64,000 bases of DNA from Pseudomonas sp. CFBP13508 (GTDB lineage Bacteria > Pseudomonadota > Gammaproteobacteria > Pseudomonadales > Pseudomonadaceae). The notes under the pieces are model-generated. The model had not been told where the DNA came from and did no database searches. It saw only the letters and a list, made by a program, of their open reading frames with translations. The translations under genes and the position numbers were made by a program. The stretch's first letter is position 1, and every line of letters begins with the position of its first letter. Shown here piece by piece: positions 24,534 through 32,336 of this stretch. The DNA is taken from positions 186,001 to 250,000 of the forward strand of contig NZ_QFZZ01000005.1 in assembly GCF_005233515.1 (NCBI RefSeq). Direction: 5' to 3'.

Positions 24534-25820
24534 TTATCCTTGCGCACGACACCATTGCGCCGGATCACTCGGGTGACCCTGCTGACGAATTGCGAAATAC
24601 AGCGCTGGCGTGTCCTGACCGCCACTGTTACCGACAGTGGAAATCGACTCGCCAGCCTTGACCACATCACCCGCCGACTTGAGCAGCGTCTGGTTGTGGC
24701 CGTAGAGACTCAGAAAACCGTTGCCGTGATCGAGGATCACCAGCAAGCCGGCACCGCGCAGCCAATCGGCGAACACCACGCGCCCGCCGTGTACAGCGTG
24801 CACCTGGCTGCCGGCGGAAGCGCTGATCATCACGCCATCCCATTTGGTGCGGGCATCGTCGCCACGGCTTTCACCGAAGCGTGCGAGTAATCGACCATCA
24901 ACCGGCCACGGAAGTTTTCCCCGGGTTGCAGCAAATGGCCCGCCAAAGGTTTCGCCGCTGCTCGATACCAGCGCGCCGGGGCTTGATCTGACGGGTTTTC
25001 GTGGGGCGTCGCTGTTTTCAGCCTGCGCCTCACGCAAACGCTTTTTTTCCGCTTCCTGCTGGGCGATCAGCGCTTTCTGCCGCGCCTCTTCTGCCTCACG
25101 AGCCTGGCGGGCCAGGGTTTCTTCAATGGTTTTAAGGACTTTAGACAGGTCTGCCTGATCCTGCTCGCGGGCGGCGAGTTTCTGGTCGCGGGCCTTGACG
25201 TCGTCATTGAGTTTGGCGAGAACCTGCTGGCGCTCCTTGCGGACTTTCTCGAGTGCTTCGCGCTGCGTGTCGAGGTCGCGTTTCTGCACCAGCAACTGCG
25301 CTTGCTGCAGACCGATGTCTTTTTCGACATTGGCCAGTTGGCGCAGGGTTTCGTTGAAGTTCTTCAACTGCTCCAGGCGTGCCTGGCTCAGGTAGTCGTA
25401 ATAGGTGAGGGTGCGGGCGAACTTCTCGGGGTTCTGCTGATTGAGCAGCAGCTTGAGGTATTCCTGGCGGCCGTTCTGGTAAGCCGCACGGGCCTGAATG
25501 GCGATCAGTCGCTGCTGTTCAGTGCGCGCGCTCTGGAGTTTTTTTTTCTCTGCATCGAGCCGCTGTAGCTCGGATTCGCTTTTCTGCAGTTCTTTCTGCA
25601 GCGCGTCGACCTGCTTCTGCAGCTTGCCCATCTCGGTTTCAGTGCCCTTGAGCTCTTTCTGCACGCCGGACTTTTCTTCCTGCAACTTGCCCAGGAGCTT
25701 TTTCAGCTCGGCGATATCCTGACGCGTGGCCTCCAACTGCTGTTGGGTTTGCGCGCGCTCGTCGGCGAAGGCCGGCTGGAGCAGACAGGTCAGAGCAAGG
25801 GCGATCAGGACGCGAAGCAT
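24534..25820 (-). CDS. envC: Murein hydrolase activator EnvC-like protein
   Basis: The protein has 428 aa from MLRVLIALALTCLLQPAFA (signal peptide). An upstream in-frame stretch to 25922 is non-coding in character. Residues ~20-260 are a long coiled coil (Gln/Glu/Lys-rich heptads) and the last ~120 residues are a LytM/M23 domain. The metal ligands of active M23 enzymes are not preserved: RTKWDGV stands in place of HxxxD, and LYFAIR in place of HxH. It therefore acts as an activator of AmiA/B-type amidases rather than as a peptidase, as in E. coli EnvC. Confidence 0.92.
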   Translation of the reverse strand: MLRVLIALALTCLLQPAFADERAQTQQQLEATRQDIAELKKLLGKLQEEKSGVQKELKGTETEMGKLQKQVDALQKELQKSESELQRLDAEKKKLQSARTEQQRLIAIQARAAYQNGRQEYLKLLLNQQNPEKFARTLTYYDYLSQARLEQLKNFNETLRQLANVEKDIGLQQAQLLVQKRDLDTQREALEKVRKERQQVLAKLNDDVKARDQKLAAREQDQADLSKVLKTIEETLARQAREAEEARQKALIAQQEAEKKRLREAQAENSDAPRKPVRSSPGALVSSSGETFGGPFAATRGKLPWPVDGRLLARFGESRGDDARTKWDGVMISASAGSQVHAVHGGRVVFADWLRGAGLLVILDHGNGFLSLYGHNQTLLKSAGDVVKAGESISTVGNSGGQDTPALYFAIRQQGHPSDPAQWCRAQG

Positions 25821-25933
25821 AGGGGCGGGCGGCACCAGGGTAAGGGACGGCCTAGTATGCCCGCCCGAGGCTGCAAAAAAAACGCCCAATTGGGGCTGTG
25901 TGATAACTGGACAGAAAAACACCGCAAAACCAA

Positions 25934-26023
25934 TGTGGGAGCGAGCCTGCTCGCGAAAGCGGTGCGTCAGGCGACATCGCTGTCGACTGATCCACCGTAT
26001 TCGCGAGCAGGCTCGCTCCCACA
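25934..26023. repeat. REPIN (paired inverted REP sequences)
   Basis: Inverted copies of TGTGGGAGCGAGCCTGCTCG are separated by ~44 bp. It lies between the gpmI stop and the envC start, where it may also separate the two transcripts. Confidence 0.93.
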
Positions 26024-26037
26024 GGGATTGGCGGTGT

Positions 26038-27567
26038 TTATACGAGGATCGAGGTACCTGTCATCTCCGCCGGTTTTTCCAGGCCCAGCAGCATCAGCAT
26101 GGTCGGTGCCACGTCCGCCAGCACGCCGCCTTCGCGCACTTTCAGGTCGCGTTTGCCGACGTAGATGAACGGCACCGGCTCGGTGGTATGCGCGGTGTGC
26201 GCCTGACCAGTGGATTCATCGGCCATTTGCTCGACGTTGCCGTGGTCAGCGGTGATCAGTGCTTCGCCGCCGACCTTTTCCAGCGCCTCGACGATGCGAC
26301 CGACGCAAGTGTCCAGGCACTCGACCGCTTTCACCGCCGCGTCGAACACGCCGCTGTGGCCGACCATGTCGCCGTTGGCGTAGTTGACCACGATCACGTC
26401 GTAACGCTGGTTTTCAATGGCGTCGACGATGCGGTCAGTAACTTCCGGGGCGCTCATTTCCGGCTGCAAGTCATAGGTAGCGACTTTCGGCGACGGGATC
26501 AGGATGCGCTCTTCTCCCGGGAACGGTTCTTCGCGACCGCCGGAGAAGAAGAAGGTCACGTGGGCGTATTTTTCGGTTTCAGCGATGCGCAGCTGGGTCT
26601 TGCCGTTTTTCGCCAGATAATCGCCGAGAACGTTTTCCAGGCTGCCGGCGGCGAAGGCCGACGGTGCCGGAATGCTAGCGGCGTACTGGGTCAGCATGAC
26701 GAAACCGGCCAGTTTCGGCTGGCGGGCGCGCGCGAATTCCTTGAAATCGTCTTCGACGAACACCCGGGTCAGCTCGCGGGCGCGGTCGGCGCGGAAGTTC
26801 ATGAACACCACGGCGTCGCCGTCTTCAACTTTCACCGGCTCGCCGATGGAAGTGGCTTTGACGAATTCGTCGCTTTCGCCACGGGCGTAGGCAGCTTCAA
26901 GACCTTCCTGAGCGGTGGCGGCGTTGAATTCGCCGTTGCCGTCGACGATCAGGTTGTAGGCCTGGGCGACGCGATCCCAACGGTTGTCACGGTCCATGGC
27001 GAAATAGCGGCCGATGATGCTGGCGATCCGGCCTTTGCCCAATGCCTGGAACGTCGCGTCGAGCAGTTCGATCGACGAGGCAGCGCTCTTCGGCGGTGTG
27101 TCACGGCCATCGAGGAAGGCGTGCAGATAGATTTTTTCGGCGCCGCGCTTGAAGGCCAGTTCGGCCATGGCGATCAGGTGATCCTGGTGGCTGTGCACGC
27201 CGCCATCGGACAGCAGGCCCATGAAATGCACGGCTTTGCCGGCGGCCACGGCTTTATCGACAGCGGCGCAGATGGTCGGGTTTTCGAAGAATTCGCCGTC
27301 GCGGATCGCTTTGGTCACACGGGTGAAGTCCTGATACACCACGCGCCCGGCGCCGAGGTTCATGTGGCCGACTTCGGAGTTGCCCATCTGGCCATCCGGC
27401 AGGCCGACGTCCATGCCGCTGCCTGAGATCAAGCCGTTTGGCACGGTGGCCCACAGACGATCCAGCACGGGTTTCTTCGCCGCGAACACGGCATTGGATT
27501 CGGGGCTGTCGCTGTGACCGAAGCCGTCGAGAATCATCAGGACCAAAGGTTTGGGCGTAGTCGTCAT
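26038..27567 (-). CDS. gpmI: 2,3-bisphosphoglycerate-independent phosphoglycerate mutase
   Basis: The 509-residue alkaline-phosphatase-superfamily enzyme of glycolysis and gluconeogenesis starts at MTTTPKPLVLMILDGFGHSD. The phosphorylated Ser is in MGNSEVGHMNLGAGRVVYQD. The Mn ligands are in DGRDTPPKSA, VVNYANGDMVGHSG and TADHGNVEQMAD. The start was chosen at the ATG at 27565-27567, because the 26-residue extension lacks features. It is divergently transcribed from the rhodanese-fold gene. Confidence 0.97.
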   Translation of the reverse strand: MTTTPKPLVLMILDGFGHSDSPESNAVFAAKKPVLDRLWATVPNGLISGSGMDVGLPDGQMGNSEVGHMNLGAGRVVYQDFTRVTKAIRDGEFFENPTICAAVDKAVAAGKAVHFMGLLSDGGVHSHQDHLIAMAELAFKRGAEKIYLHAFLDGRDTPPKSAASSIELLDATFQALGKGRIASIIGRYFAMDRDNRWDRVAQAYNLIVDGNGEFNAATAQEGLEAAYARGESDEFVKATSIGEPVKVEDGDAVVFMNFRADRARELTRVFVEDDFKEFARARQPKLAGFVMLTQYAASIPAPSAFAAGSLENVLGDYLAKNGKTQLRIAETEKYAHVTFFFSGGREEPFPGEERILIPSPKVATYDLQPEMSAPEVTDRIVDAIENQRYDVIVVNYANGDMVGHSGVFDAAVKAVECLDTCVGRIVEALEKVGGEALITADHGNVEQMADESTGQAHTAHTTEPVPFIYVGKRDLKVREGGVLADVAPTMLMLLGLEKPAEMTGTSILV

Positions 27568-27658
27568 GGAATCCACTCGTGGCTGATAAAGAAGAGGCGA
27601 TGGAAAACGGAGTTGGAGTTTAAAGCGAAGTTCCGACCGCGTCACCGCCGGACGGGGT

Positions 27659-27686
27659 TTGGCCGACCATAGTGGCTGTGTATACT
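27659..27686 (+). promoter_or_regulatory. Probable sigma-70 promoter of the rhodanese/grxC/secB operon
   Basis: TTGGCC and TATACT hexamers are separated by 16 bp, and the -10 box ends 33 bp before the chosen ATG at 27720. Confidence 0.5.
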
Positions 27687-27719
27687 GGCCGACATTTTAA
27701 CGCCCTGGAACCTCCTTCG

Positions 27720-28133
27720 ATGGTTGCTCACCTGATTGAATTTGCCACTAACCACTACATTCTTGTCGGTATCTTCGTCGTACTGCTGGCTCTGTTGCTG
27801 GCGCACACGATGCAGGGCGGCGGCAAGAGCCTGAGCACCGGCGAGCTGACCGCACTGGTCAATAAAGATGCAGGCGTGGTGGTGGACATCCGTCCGGCCA
27901 AGGATTATGCCGCCGGCCACATCGTCGGCGCGGTGAACATCCCGCAAGACAAGCTGGCCGCTCGCGTCGGCGAGCTGGAAAAGCACAAGGCCAAGACCAT
28001 CATTCTGGTCGATGCCCTCGGTCAGACCGCCGGCACCCACGCCCGCGAACTGATGAAGTCCGGCTTCACCGCCGCCAAGCTGTCCGGCGGGATTTCCAGC
28101 TGGAAGGGCGACAACCTGCCATTGGTGAAATGA
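27720..28133 (+). CDS. Membrane-anchored rhodanese-fold protein without catalytic cysteine (YibN-like)
   Basis: The protein has 137 aa from MVAHLIEFATNHYILVGIFV, one N-terminal membrane helix followed by a cytosolic rhodanese domain (VVVDIRPAKDYAAGHIVGAV). The position of the active-site loop reads ILVDALGQTAGT. There is no Cys anywhere in the protein, so it cannot be a sulfurtransferase. E. coli YibN, also next to grxC and secB, is the likely counterpart. The grxC start is two bases after its stop. Confidence 0.9.
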   Translation: MVAHLIEFATNHYILVGIFVVLLALLLAHTMQGGGKSLSTGELTALVNKDAGVVVDIRPAKDYAAGHIVGAVNIPQDKLAARVGELEKHKAKTIILVDALGQTAGTHARELMKSGFTAAKLSGGISSWKGDNLPLVK

Positions 28134-28134
28134 C

Positions 28135-28389
28135 ATGAGCGAAGTCATCGTCTACTCCAGCGATTACTGCCCCTACTGCTCGCGCGCCAAGCATCTGCTC
28201 GCCAGCAAAGGCGTGGCCTTCGAAGAGATCAAGGTCGATGGCAAGCCGCAGCTGCGTGCCGAAATGACCAAAAAGGCCGGGCGCACGTCCGTGCCGCAGA
28301 TCTGGATCGGCTCTAAGCACATCGGCGGTTGCGATGATTTATATGCCCTGGAGCGCGCCGGCAAACTCGACGCGCTGCTCAAGGGCTGA
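28135..28389 (+). CDS. grxC: Glutaredoxin 3
   Basis: This 84-residue dithiol glutaredoxin has the active site CPYC in SSDYCPYCSRAKHLLASKG, the cis-Pro segment RTSVPQIWIG and GGCDDLYALE for glutathione binding. It is cytosolic and reduces disulfides with glutathione. It is the middle gene of the rhodanese-grxC-secB operon. Confidence 0.97.
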   Translation: MSEVIVYSSDYCPYCSRAKHLLASKGVAFEEIKVDGKPQLRAEMTKKAGRTSVPQIWIGSKHIGGCDDLYALERAGKLDALLKG

Positions 28390-28446
28390 ACGGCTGCACC
28401 CACGTACAGCACTCCCTAAAAGACCCAAGATCGATAAGGATCTGAG

Positions 28447-28932
28447 ATGACTGACCAACAGAACACTGCAGCCAGCGAAGAAGAAACCGCACCGCAATTC
28501 TCCTTGCAGCGCATCTACGTACGCGACCTGTCCTTCGAAGCCCCGAAAAGCCCGGCGATCTTTCGCCAGCAGTGGGATCCGGCGGTCGGTCTGGATCTGA
28601 ACACTCGGCAGAAAGCGCTGGAAGGCGATTTCTACGAAGTGGTGTTGACCCTGTCGGTGACCGTGAAGAACGGTGAAGAAGTCGCCTTCATCGCTGAAGT
28701 GCAGCAGGCCGGTATATTCCTGATCAAGAACCTCGATGCGGCTTCGATGAGCCACACCCTCGGTGCGTTCTGCCCGAACATCCTGTTCCCTTACGCCCGC
28801 GAAACCCTCGACAGCCTGGTTACCCGTGGCTCGTTCCCGGCGCTGATGCTGGCCCCGGTGAACTTCGACGCCCTGTACGCGCAAGAGCTGCAGCGCATGC
28901 AGGAAAGCGGGGACGCACCAACCGTTCAATAA
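28447..28932 (+). CDS. secB: Protein-export chaperone SecB
   Basis: The 161-residue cytosolic tetrameric chaperone keeps preproteins unfolded and delivers them to SecA. Signature stretches are FSLQRIYVRDLSFEAPKSP and LGAFCPNILFPYARETLDSL, with GSFPALMLAPVNFDALYAQ near the C-terminus. The N-terminal ~12 residues are acidic. It lies 57 bp after grxC. Confidence 0.97.
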   Translation: MTDQQNTAASEEETAPQFSLQRIYVRDLSFEAPKSPAIFRQQWDPAVGLDLNTRQKALEGDFYEVVLTLSVTVKNGEEVAFIAEVQQAGIFLIKNLDAASMSHTLGAFCPNILFPYARETLDSLVTRGSFPALMLAPVNFDALYAQELQRMQESGDAPTVQ

Positions 28933-28947
28933 CGGCGCGGATACGCA

Positions 28948-29008
28948 TCGCGGGCAAGCCCGCTCCCACAGGTTTTGCACATTCCTGTGGGAGCGGGCTT
29001 GCCCGCGA
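28948..29008. repeat. Inverted pair of a second REP class between convergent genes
   Basis: TCGCGGGCAAGCCCGCTCCC and its reverse complement face each other across a 15-bp spacer. The core (GGGCAAGCCCGC) differs from the GAGCCTGCTCGC class seen elsewhere in the window. It lies between the secB and trmL stop codons and could act as a bidirectional transcription stop. Confidence 0.88.
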
Positions 29009-29028
29009 TTGTTTTTGTCAGGTGAAAA

Positions 29029-29484
29029 CTATTTGAAGTCGTTCTGCCGCCACGCTTCGTACACGGCGACCGCCACAGTGTTGGACAGGTTCAGGCTGCG
29101 GCAGCCCTCGCGCATCGGCAGGCGCAGGCGTTGTTCGCCGGGCAGGGCGTCGAGCACGTCCGCGGGCAGGCCCCGGCTTTCCGGGCCGAACAGAAACGCA
29201 TCGCCGGGCACGAACGCGGCATCATGGAACGGCCGCGAACCCTTGGTGGTGAAGGCGAACACGCGCGGGTTGCCCAGACTTTCCAGACAGCTGGCCAGGT
29301 CCGCGTGACGCTGCAACGTGGCATATTCGTGGTAGTCGAGACCGGCACGGCGCAGGCGCTTGTCGTCCATCTCGAAACCCAGTGGTTCGATCAAATGCAG
29401 GTGGCAGCCGCTGTTGGCGCACAGCCTGATAACGTTGCCGGTATTCGGCGGAATTTCTGGTTGAAAAAGGATGACGTGAAACAT
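29029..29484 (-). CDS. trmL: tRNA (cytidine/uridine-2'-O)-methyltransferase TrmL
   Basis: The protein has 151 aa from MFHVILFQPEIPPNTGNVIR, a minimal SPOUT methyltransferase. The C-terminal knot motifs LFGPESRGLPADVL and LPMREGCRSLNLSNTVAVAV are intact. It methylates the wobble ribose of tRNA-Leu isoacceptors. Its start codon overlaps that of the divergent neighbour. Confidence 0.96.
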   Translation of the reverse strand: MFHVILFQPEIPPNTGNVIRLCANSGCHLHLIEPLGFEMDDKRLRRAGLDYHEYATLQRHADLASCLESLGNPRVFAFTTKGSRPFHDAAFVPGDAFLFGPESRGLPADVLDALPGEQRLRLPMREGCRSLNLSNTVAVAVYEAWRQNDFK

Positions 29485-29923
29485 GCACGGCTCCGAAGGT
29501 AAAGATGACGCGCATTCTACGCCGCAAGCGGACCCGCGTTCGAAACTATTCCCGCGCGTCATTGGTTCGCTGGCGATCGTCGGGATGATGATCGGCTTGA
29601 TGATCGGCCGCCTGACCACGCCAGACCCGAGCGTGCTGGAGAGGGTCGAGGTCACCGAAGGCGGCCTGGTAGTGTGGTTCAACAACGAACCGAAACTGCA
29701 CGGCGAGATCATCGATGGCACCATCGCGCTGCTGTTTCAGGCCGAAGGTCGGGCGCAGAAAGGCCAGCTCAGGCTCAACGGCAAGGACGTCAACTGGCGC
29801 ACGCGCAAGAGTGATGGCGGATTGTTGCTGACGGTGCTGGCAGCGCGCCCATTGCAGGGCGACTGGGTCGGTAGCGAGGTCGATGATCGCTGGCGACTGG
29901 AGATCCGCTTGAGCGAGCCCTAG
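29483..29923 (+). CDS. Single-pass membrane protein, unknown function
   Basis: The 146-residue protein has a polar N-terminus (~20 residues), one membrane helix (VIGSLAIVGMMIGLMIGRL, ~26-45) and a ~100-residue domain rich in beta-strand pattern (VEVTEGGLVVWFNNEPKLHG). It is probably periplasmic-facing. The ATG shares two bases with the trmL start on the other strand. A later in-frame Met would remove part of the helix, so the first ATG is preferred. I do not recognise a named family, but its position next to trmL is probably conserved in Pseudomonas. Confidence 0.75.
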   Translation: MHGSEGKDDAHSTPQADPRSKLFPRVIGSLAIVGMMIGLMIGRLTTPDPSVLERVEVTEGGLVVWFNNEPKLHGEIIDGTIALLFQAEGRAQKGQLRLNGKDVNWRTRKSDGGLLLTVLAARPLQGDWVGSEVDDRWRLEIRLSEP

Positions 29924-30066
29924 CGGGAAGTCATCCTTGCTGATGTTCGTTCCTACACTGTTTTAGGTCGTTTCCCTCTGCGGCCGTCGCCCTTTCCCAT
30001 CTCCGTCAGATGCTCGTCCACGCTATCGTTCGCCCCTTCAAACGGCAGGATGCCGATACCAAGCGT

Positions 30067-30097
30067 GCCCTTGCATGAATGCATGGGGCGTTTTTTT
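30067..30097 (+). promoter_or_regulatory. Leader hairpin with T tract upstream of LRR gene 1
   Basis: GCCC-TTGCAT pairs imperfectly with ATGCAT-GGGGC and is followed by seven T residues, then CAAGGAT and the start codon. It has the form of an intrinsic terminator placed 13 bp before the coding sequence, hence a candidate attenuator. Similar leaders precede the other three LRR genes. Confidence 0.55.
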
Positions 30098-30110
30098 CAA
30101 GGATGAAGAT

Positions 30111-32159
30111 ATGCCAGTAAAACCACCGCGCGGTGGCAGTACCCCCGTTGATGTGAATGCTTCCGCCGGCGCGAGTCGATCGGCCGAAGTTGATACGTCG
30201 CTGCCGACAACATCGGGCCGCCGAGGTTCCGCATCGGATATTTCTGTGGATCATTCGCGCCCGGGAGACGGGGCGTCCGACGGCATCGCCGGGAATGAAA
30301 CCAAGCCGCTTGCGGTGGTAATGGTCCACGCGGCTAGCGCTGAGGCGCTTGTTATTCCCGGTCCGTCGTCGTTGGAAAACTACCTGATCAGTGCCGGTTC
30401 AACGCTTCCAGACGCCAACAGCAGCGGACTCAGAGTGTTCAAGAGCCGCACTTATGTTGATCTGTCCATCGGCGGGACTGTGCTTGTCGGGGCGGATCCG
30501 GATACGGGACTTTATCGCGCCCGGCGTTCGAGTGAATTGCGTCCCTCTGGCCCCGTGCTGGAGCGCGATAGCGCTAGCGGCTTGTGGCGTTTGCACGAGG
30601 ATGTTGGCGCGACCATTCGAGAACAATTCAAGAGATCGTTTCCTGAGGCCGCCGATGAACACGCGCAGCACTTTAACAACCGATTCGGTGACAGGGACAG
30701 CGCAGAGATTGAACTTGAGCGGATCAAGTTTGGGTTTCCTCAACTGGACCGCGAACTCGGCGCATGGGAGAAGGCTTACAAGGGCTCTGATACCGAGGAG
30801 CGCGATCGGCGCTTTGCTCTGGGAACCAAGGTGCGTCAATTGTTCAAGTGGCTAGGCGATGCATCGGAGAGAATCCATCAGGAGGGATTTCAGGCAGGTT
30901 TTGTCCTGAAACTGGAGTTGGGAAGGAAGAGGAATCTAAGTCTCCCGGTTTTATCTACACGACTCGGTTCCATCGTTGCCCTTGAAATCACAGAGGGTGC
31001 CGTAGGTAACCTCGAAGGTCTGTTCAAGAGCTTGCCCCACATTGAAACGCTGAAAGTGCAAGCGTCACTGCGTGATGGCTTACCTGCCGGGATCGAAACA
31101 CTCACAGAGCTGAAAGTCCTCGACATGGGCCAAACAGGGGTCCTGTTCAAGCCGGCCGATGTGGATCGCTTCACACGCATGAGCCGCCTGCAGGAGTTGA
31201 ACCTCGAAAATGGCAGGGTACTGCACGCTCCGTCAGTCCGCGGTCTTACCGAGTTACGCGTATTGAATCTTCGATATACCGGTATAAATGCTTTGCCGGC
31301 TGGACTGAGTGAAATGCCCGGCCCGTCACGTTTACAAGTGCTTGATTTGAGTCGGAATCGGGGCCTGAAAGTCGCACCTGACGTAAGTGCAATGTCTGAG
31401 CTGCGAATATTGGATCTGGCGGATACGGGGATAAGCAGGCTTCCGGTAGGGCTTGATTCCGGGAGTGGACCTTCGCGGCTCGAAATATTGAACCTCAGCG
31501 CCAATGATCTTTATGTGGCGCCTTCGCTTAGAGGGATGACTGCATTGCAGGAGCTGAATCTGAGCTGGACCCGTATAGACAGACTTCCCGAGGGCATTAC
31601 GGCCGATATCCCCAAGACGAAATTGATACTTAAAGGCAACGATATTCAAACGATCCCCGAATCGCTTGAGCTCAGGAAAGGCTTCGACCTTTCATACAAT
31701 CCGATTTCCGACCCGGCTTCCCTGCGGCGATTCATTTTTGCTCGGCGACAAACAGGCACAGATGTCTGGCTGGGGCGAGGAAGTACTGACCTGTCTGCAA
31801 ATCTTTGGCTGAAGAATGTGCCGCCAGCACAATTGCCCGACAAGCTGGCGCTCTGGAACCGATGGTCGAGCGTTCCCGAAAGCGACCTGATGTTACGTAT
31901 CCGACACTTGAGTGGCACGCCAGAATTTCACATCGAGCGTCCGCTATTGCAACGCCGCGTCTGGGCATTCCTCGAGGCATTTGACAAGGCTGACGCTGTC
32001 GAACAGGCACAGCTCAGAGCTGTTGCTGGAAGGTTCACGGAAAATGAACCAATTATTGGCGTCATGCTGGAAAGACTGGAAGCCGAAATTGAAAAATTTG
32101 ATGCACGGCGCCAACACGTGCCACCGCATCAGTTACCCAAGCGACCGAGATTTGAATGA
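30111..32159 (+). CDS. LRR protein 1 of 4, truncated NEL-type effector-like
   Basis: The protein has 682 aa and starts at MPVKPPRGGS with AAGGAT eight bases upstream. Layout: a disordered Ser/Thr/Pro-rich N-terminus (1-90); a YVD/PSGPVLERD segment (~100-160); a helical segment (~165-270, SFPEAADEHAQHFNNRFGDR); about eight leucine-rich repeats (~285-545, for example RLPVGLDSGSGPSRLEILNL); and a C-terminal segment (~555-665, GTPEFHIERPLLQRRVWAFL). This order is that of Pseudomonas LRR/NEL E3-ligase-like effectors, but the protein stops before the catalytic core and has no Cys after the LRRs. The tail ends LPKRPRFE. There is no signal peptide. It could be a host-directed effector, decoy or relic. 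Function is not proven. Confidence 0.8.
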   Translation: MPVKPPRGGSTPVDVNASAGASRSAEVDTSLPTTSGRRGSASDISVDHSRPGDGASDGIAGNETKPLAVVMVHAASAEALVIPGPSSLENYLISAGSTLPDANSSGLRVFKSRTYVDLSIGGTVLVGADPDTGLYRARRSSELRPSGPVLERDSASGLWRLHEDVGATIREQFKRSFPEAADEHAQHFNNRFGDRDSAEIELERIKFGFPQLDRELGAWEKAYKGSDTEERDRRFALGTKVRQLFKWLGDASERIHQEGFQAGFVLKLELGRKRNLSLPVLSTRLGSIVALEITEGAVGNLEGLFKSLPHIETLKVQASLRDGLPAGIETLTELKVLDMGQTGVLFKPADVDRFTRMSRLQELNLENGRVLHAPSVRGLTELRVLNLRYTGINALPAGLSEMPGPSRLQVLDLSRNRGLKVAPDVSAMSELRILDLADTGISRLPVGLDSGSGPSRLEILNLSANDLYVAPSLRGMTALQELNLSWTRIDRLPEGITADIPKTKLILKGNDIQTIPESLELRKGFDLSYNPISDPASLRRFIFARRQTGTDVWLGRGSTDLSANLWLKNVPPAQLPDKLALWNRWSSVPESDLMLRIRHLSGTPEFHIERPLLQRRVWAFLEAFDKADAVEQAQLRAVAGRFTENEPIIGVMLERLEAEIEKFDARRQHVPPHQLPKRPRFE

Positions 32160-32185
32160 ACGCAAGTTCATGTCTCGGCGTGCGA

Positions 32186-32263
32186 TATAAAACCGGGAAT
32201 TCCTGACCCGCCTGTATTCAGGTTGCTCCAAGGCACGGCTCACTGCGCTGCGGTCTGAGTCCG
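32186..32263 (+). repeat. Single degenerate copy of the ~77-bp LRR-locus repeat
   Basis: This copy begins TATAAAACCGGGAATTCCTG and aligns along its length with the tandem units found after LRR gene 4. It starts 27 bp after the LRR gene 1 stop. Confidence 0.65.
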
Positions 32264-32293
32264 AGGCGGGCAATCTGTGTCGCGCCCTCATTT

Positions 32294-32323
32294 CCCCTTG
32301 CATGATGCAGGGGGCATTTTTTT
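32294..32323 (+). promoter_or_regulatory. Leader hairpin with T tract upstream of LRR gene 2
   Basis: CCCC-TTGCA pairs with TGCA-GGGG around TGA and is followed by GGCA and seven T residues, then CAAGGATG and the start codon. It is equivalent in position to the leader of LRR gene 1. Confidence 0.55.
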
Positions 32324-32336
32324 CAAGGATGAAAAC

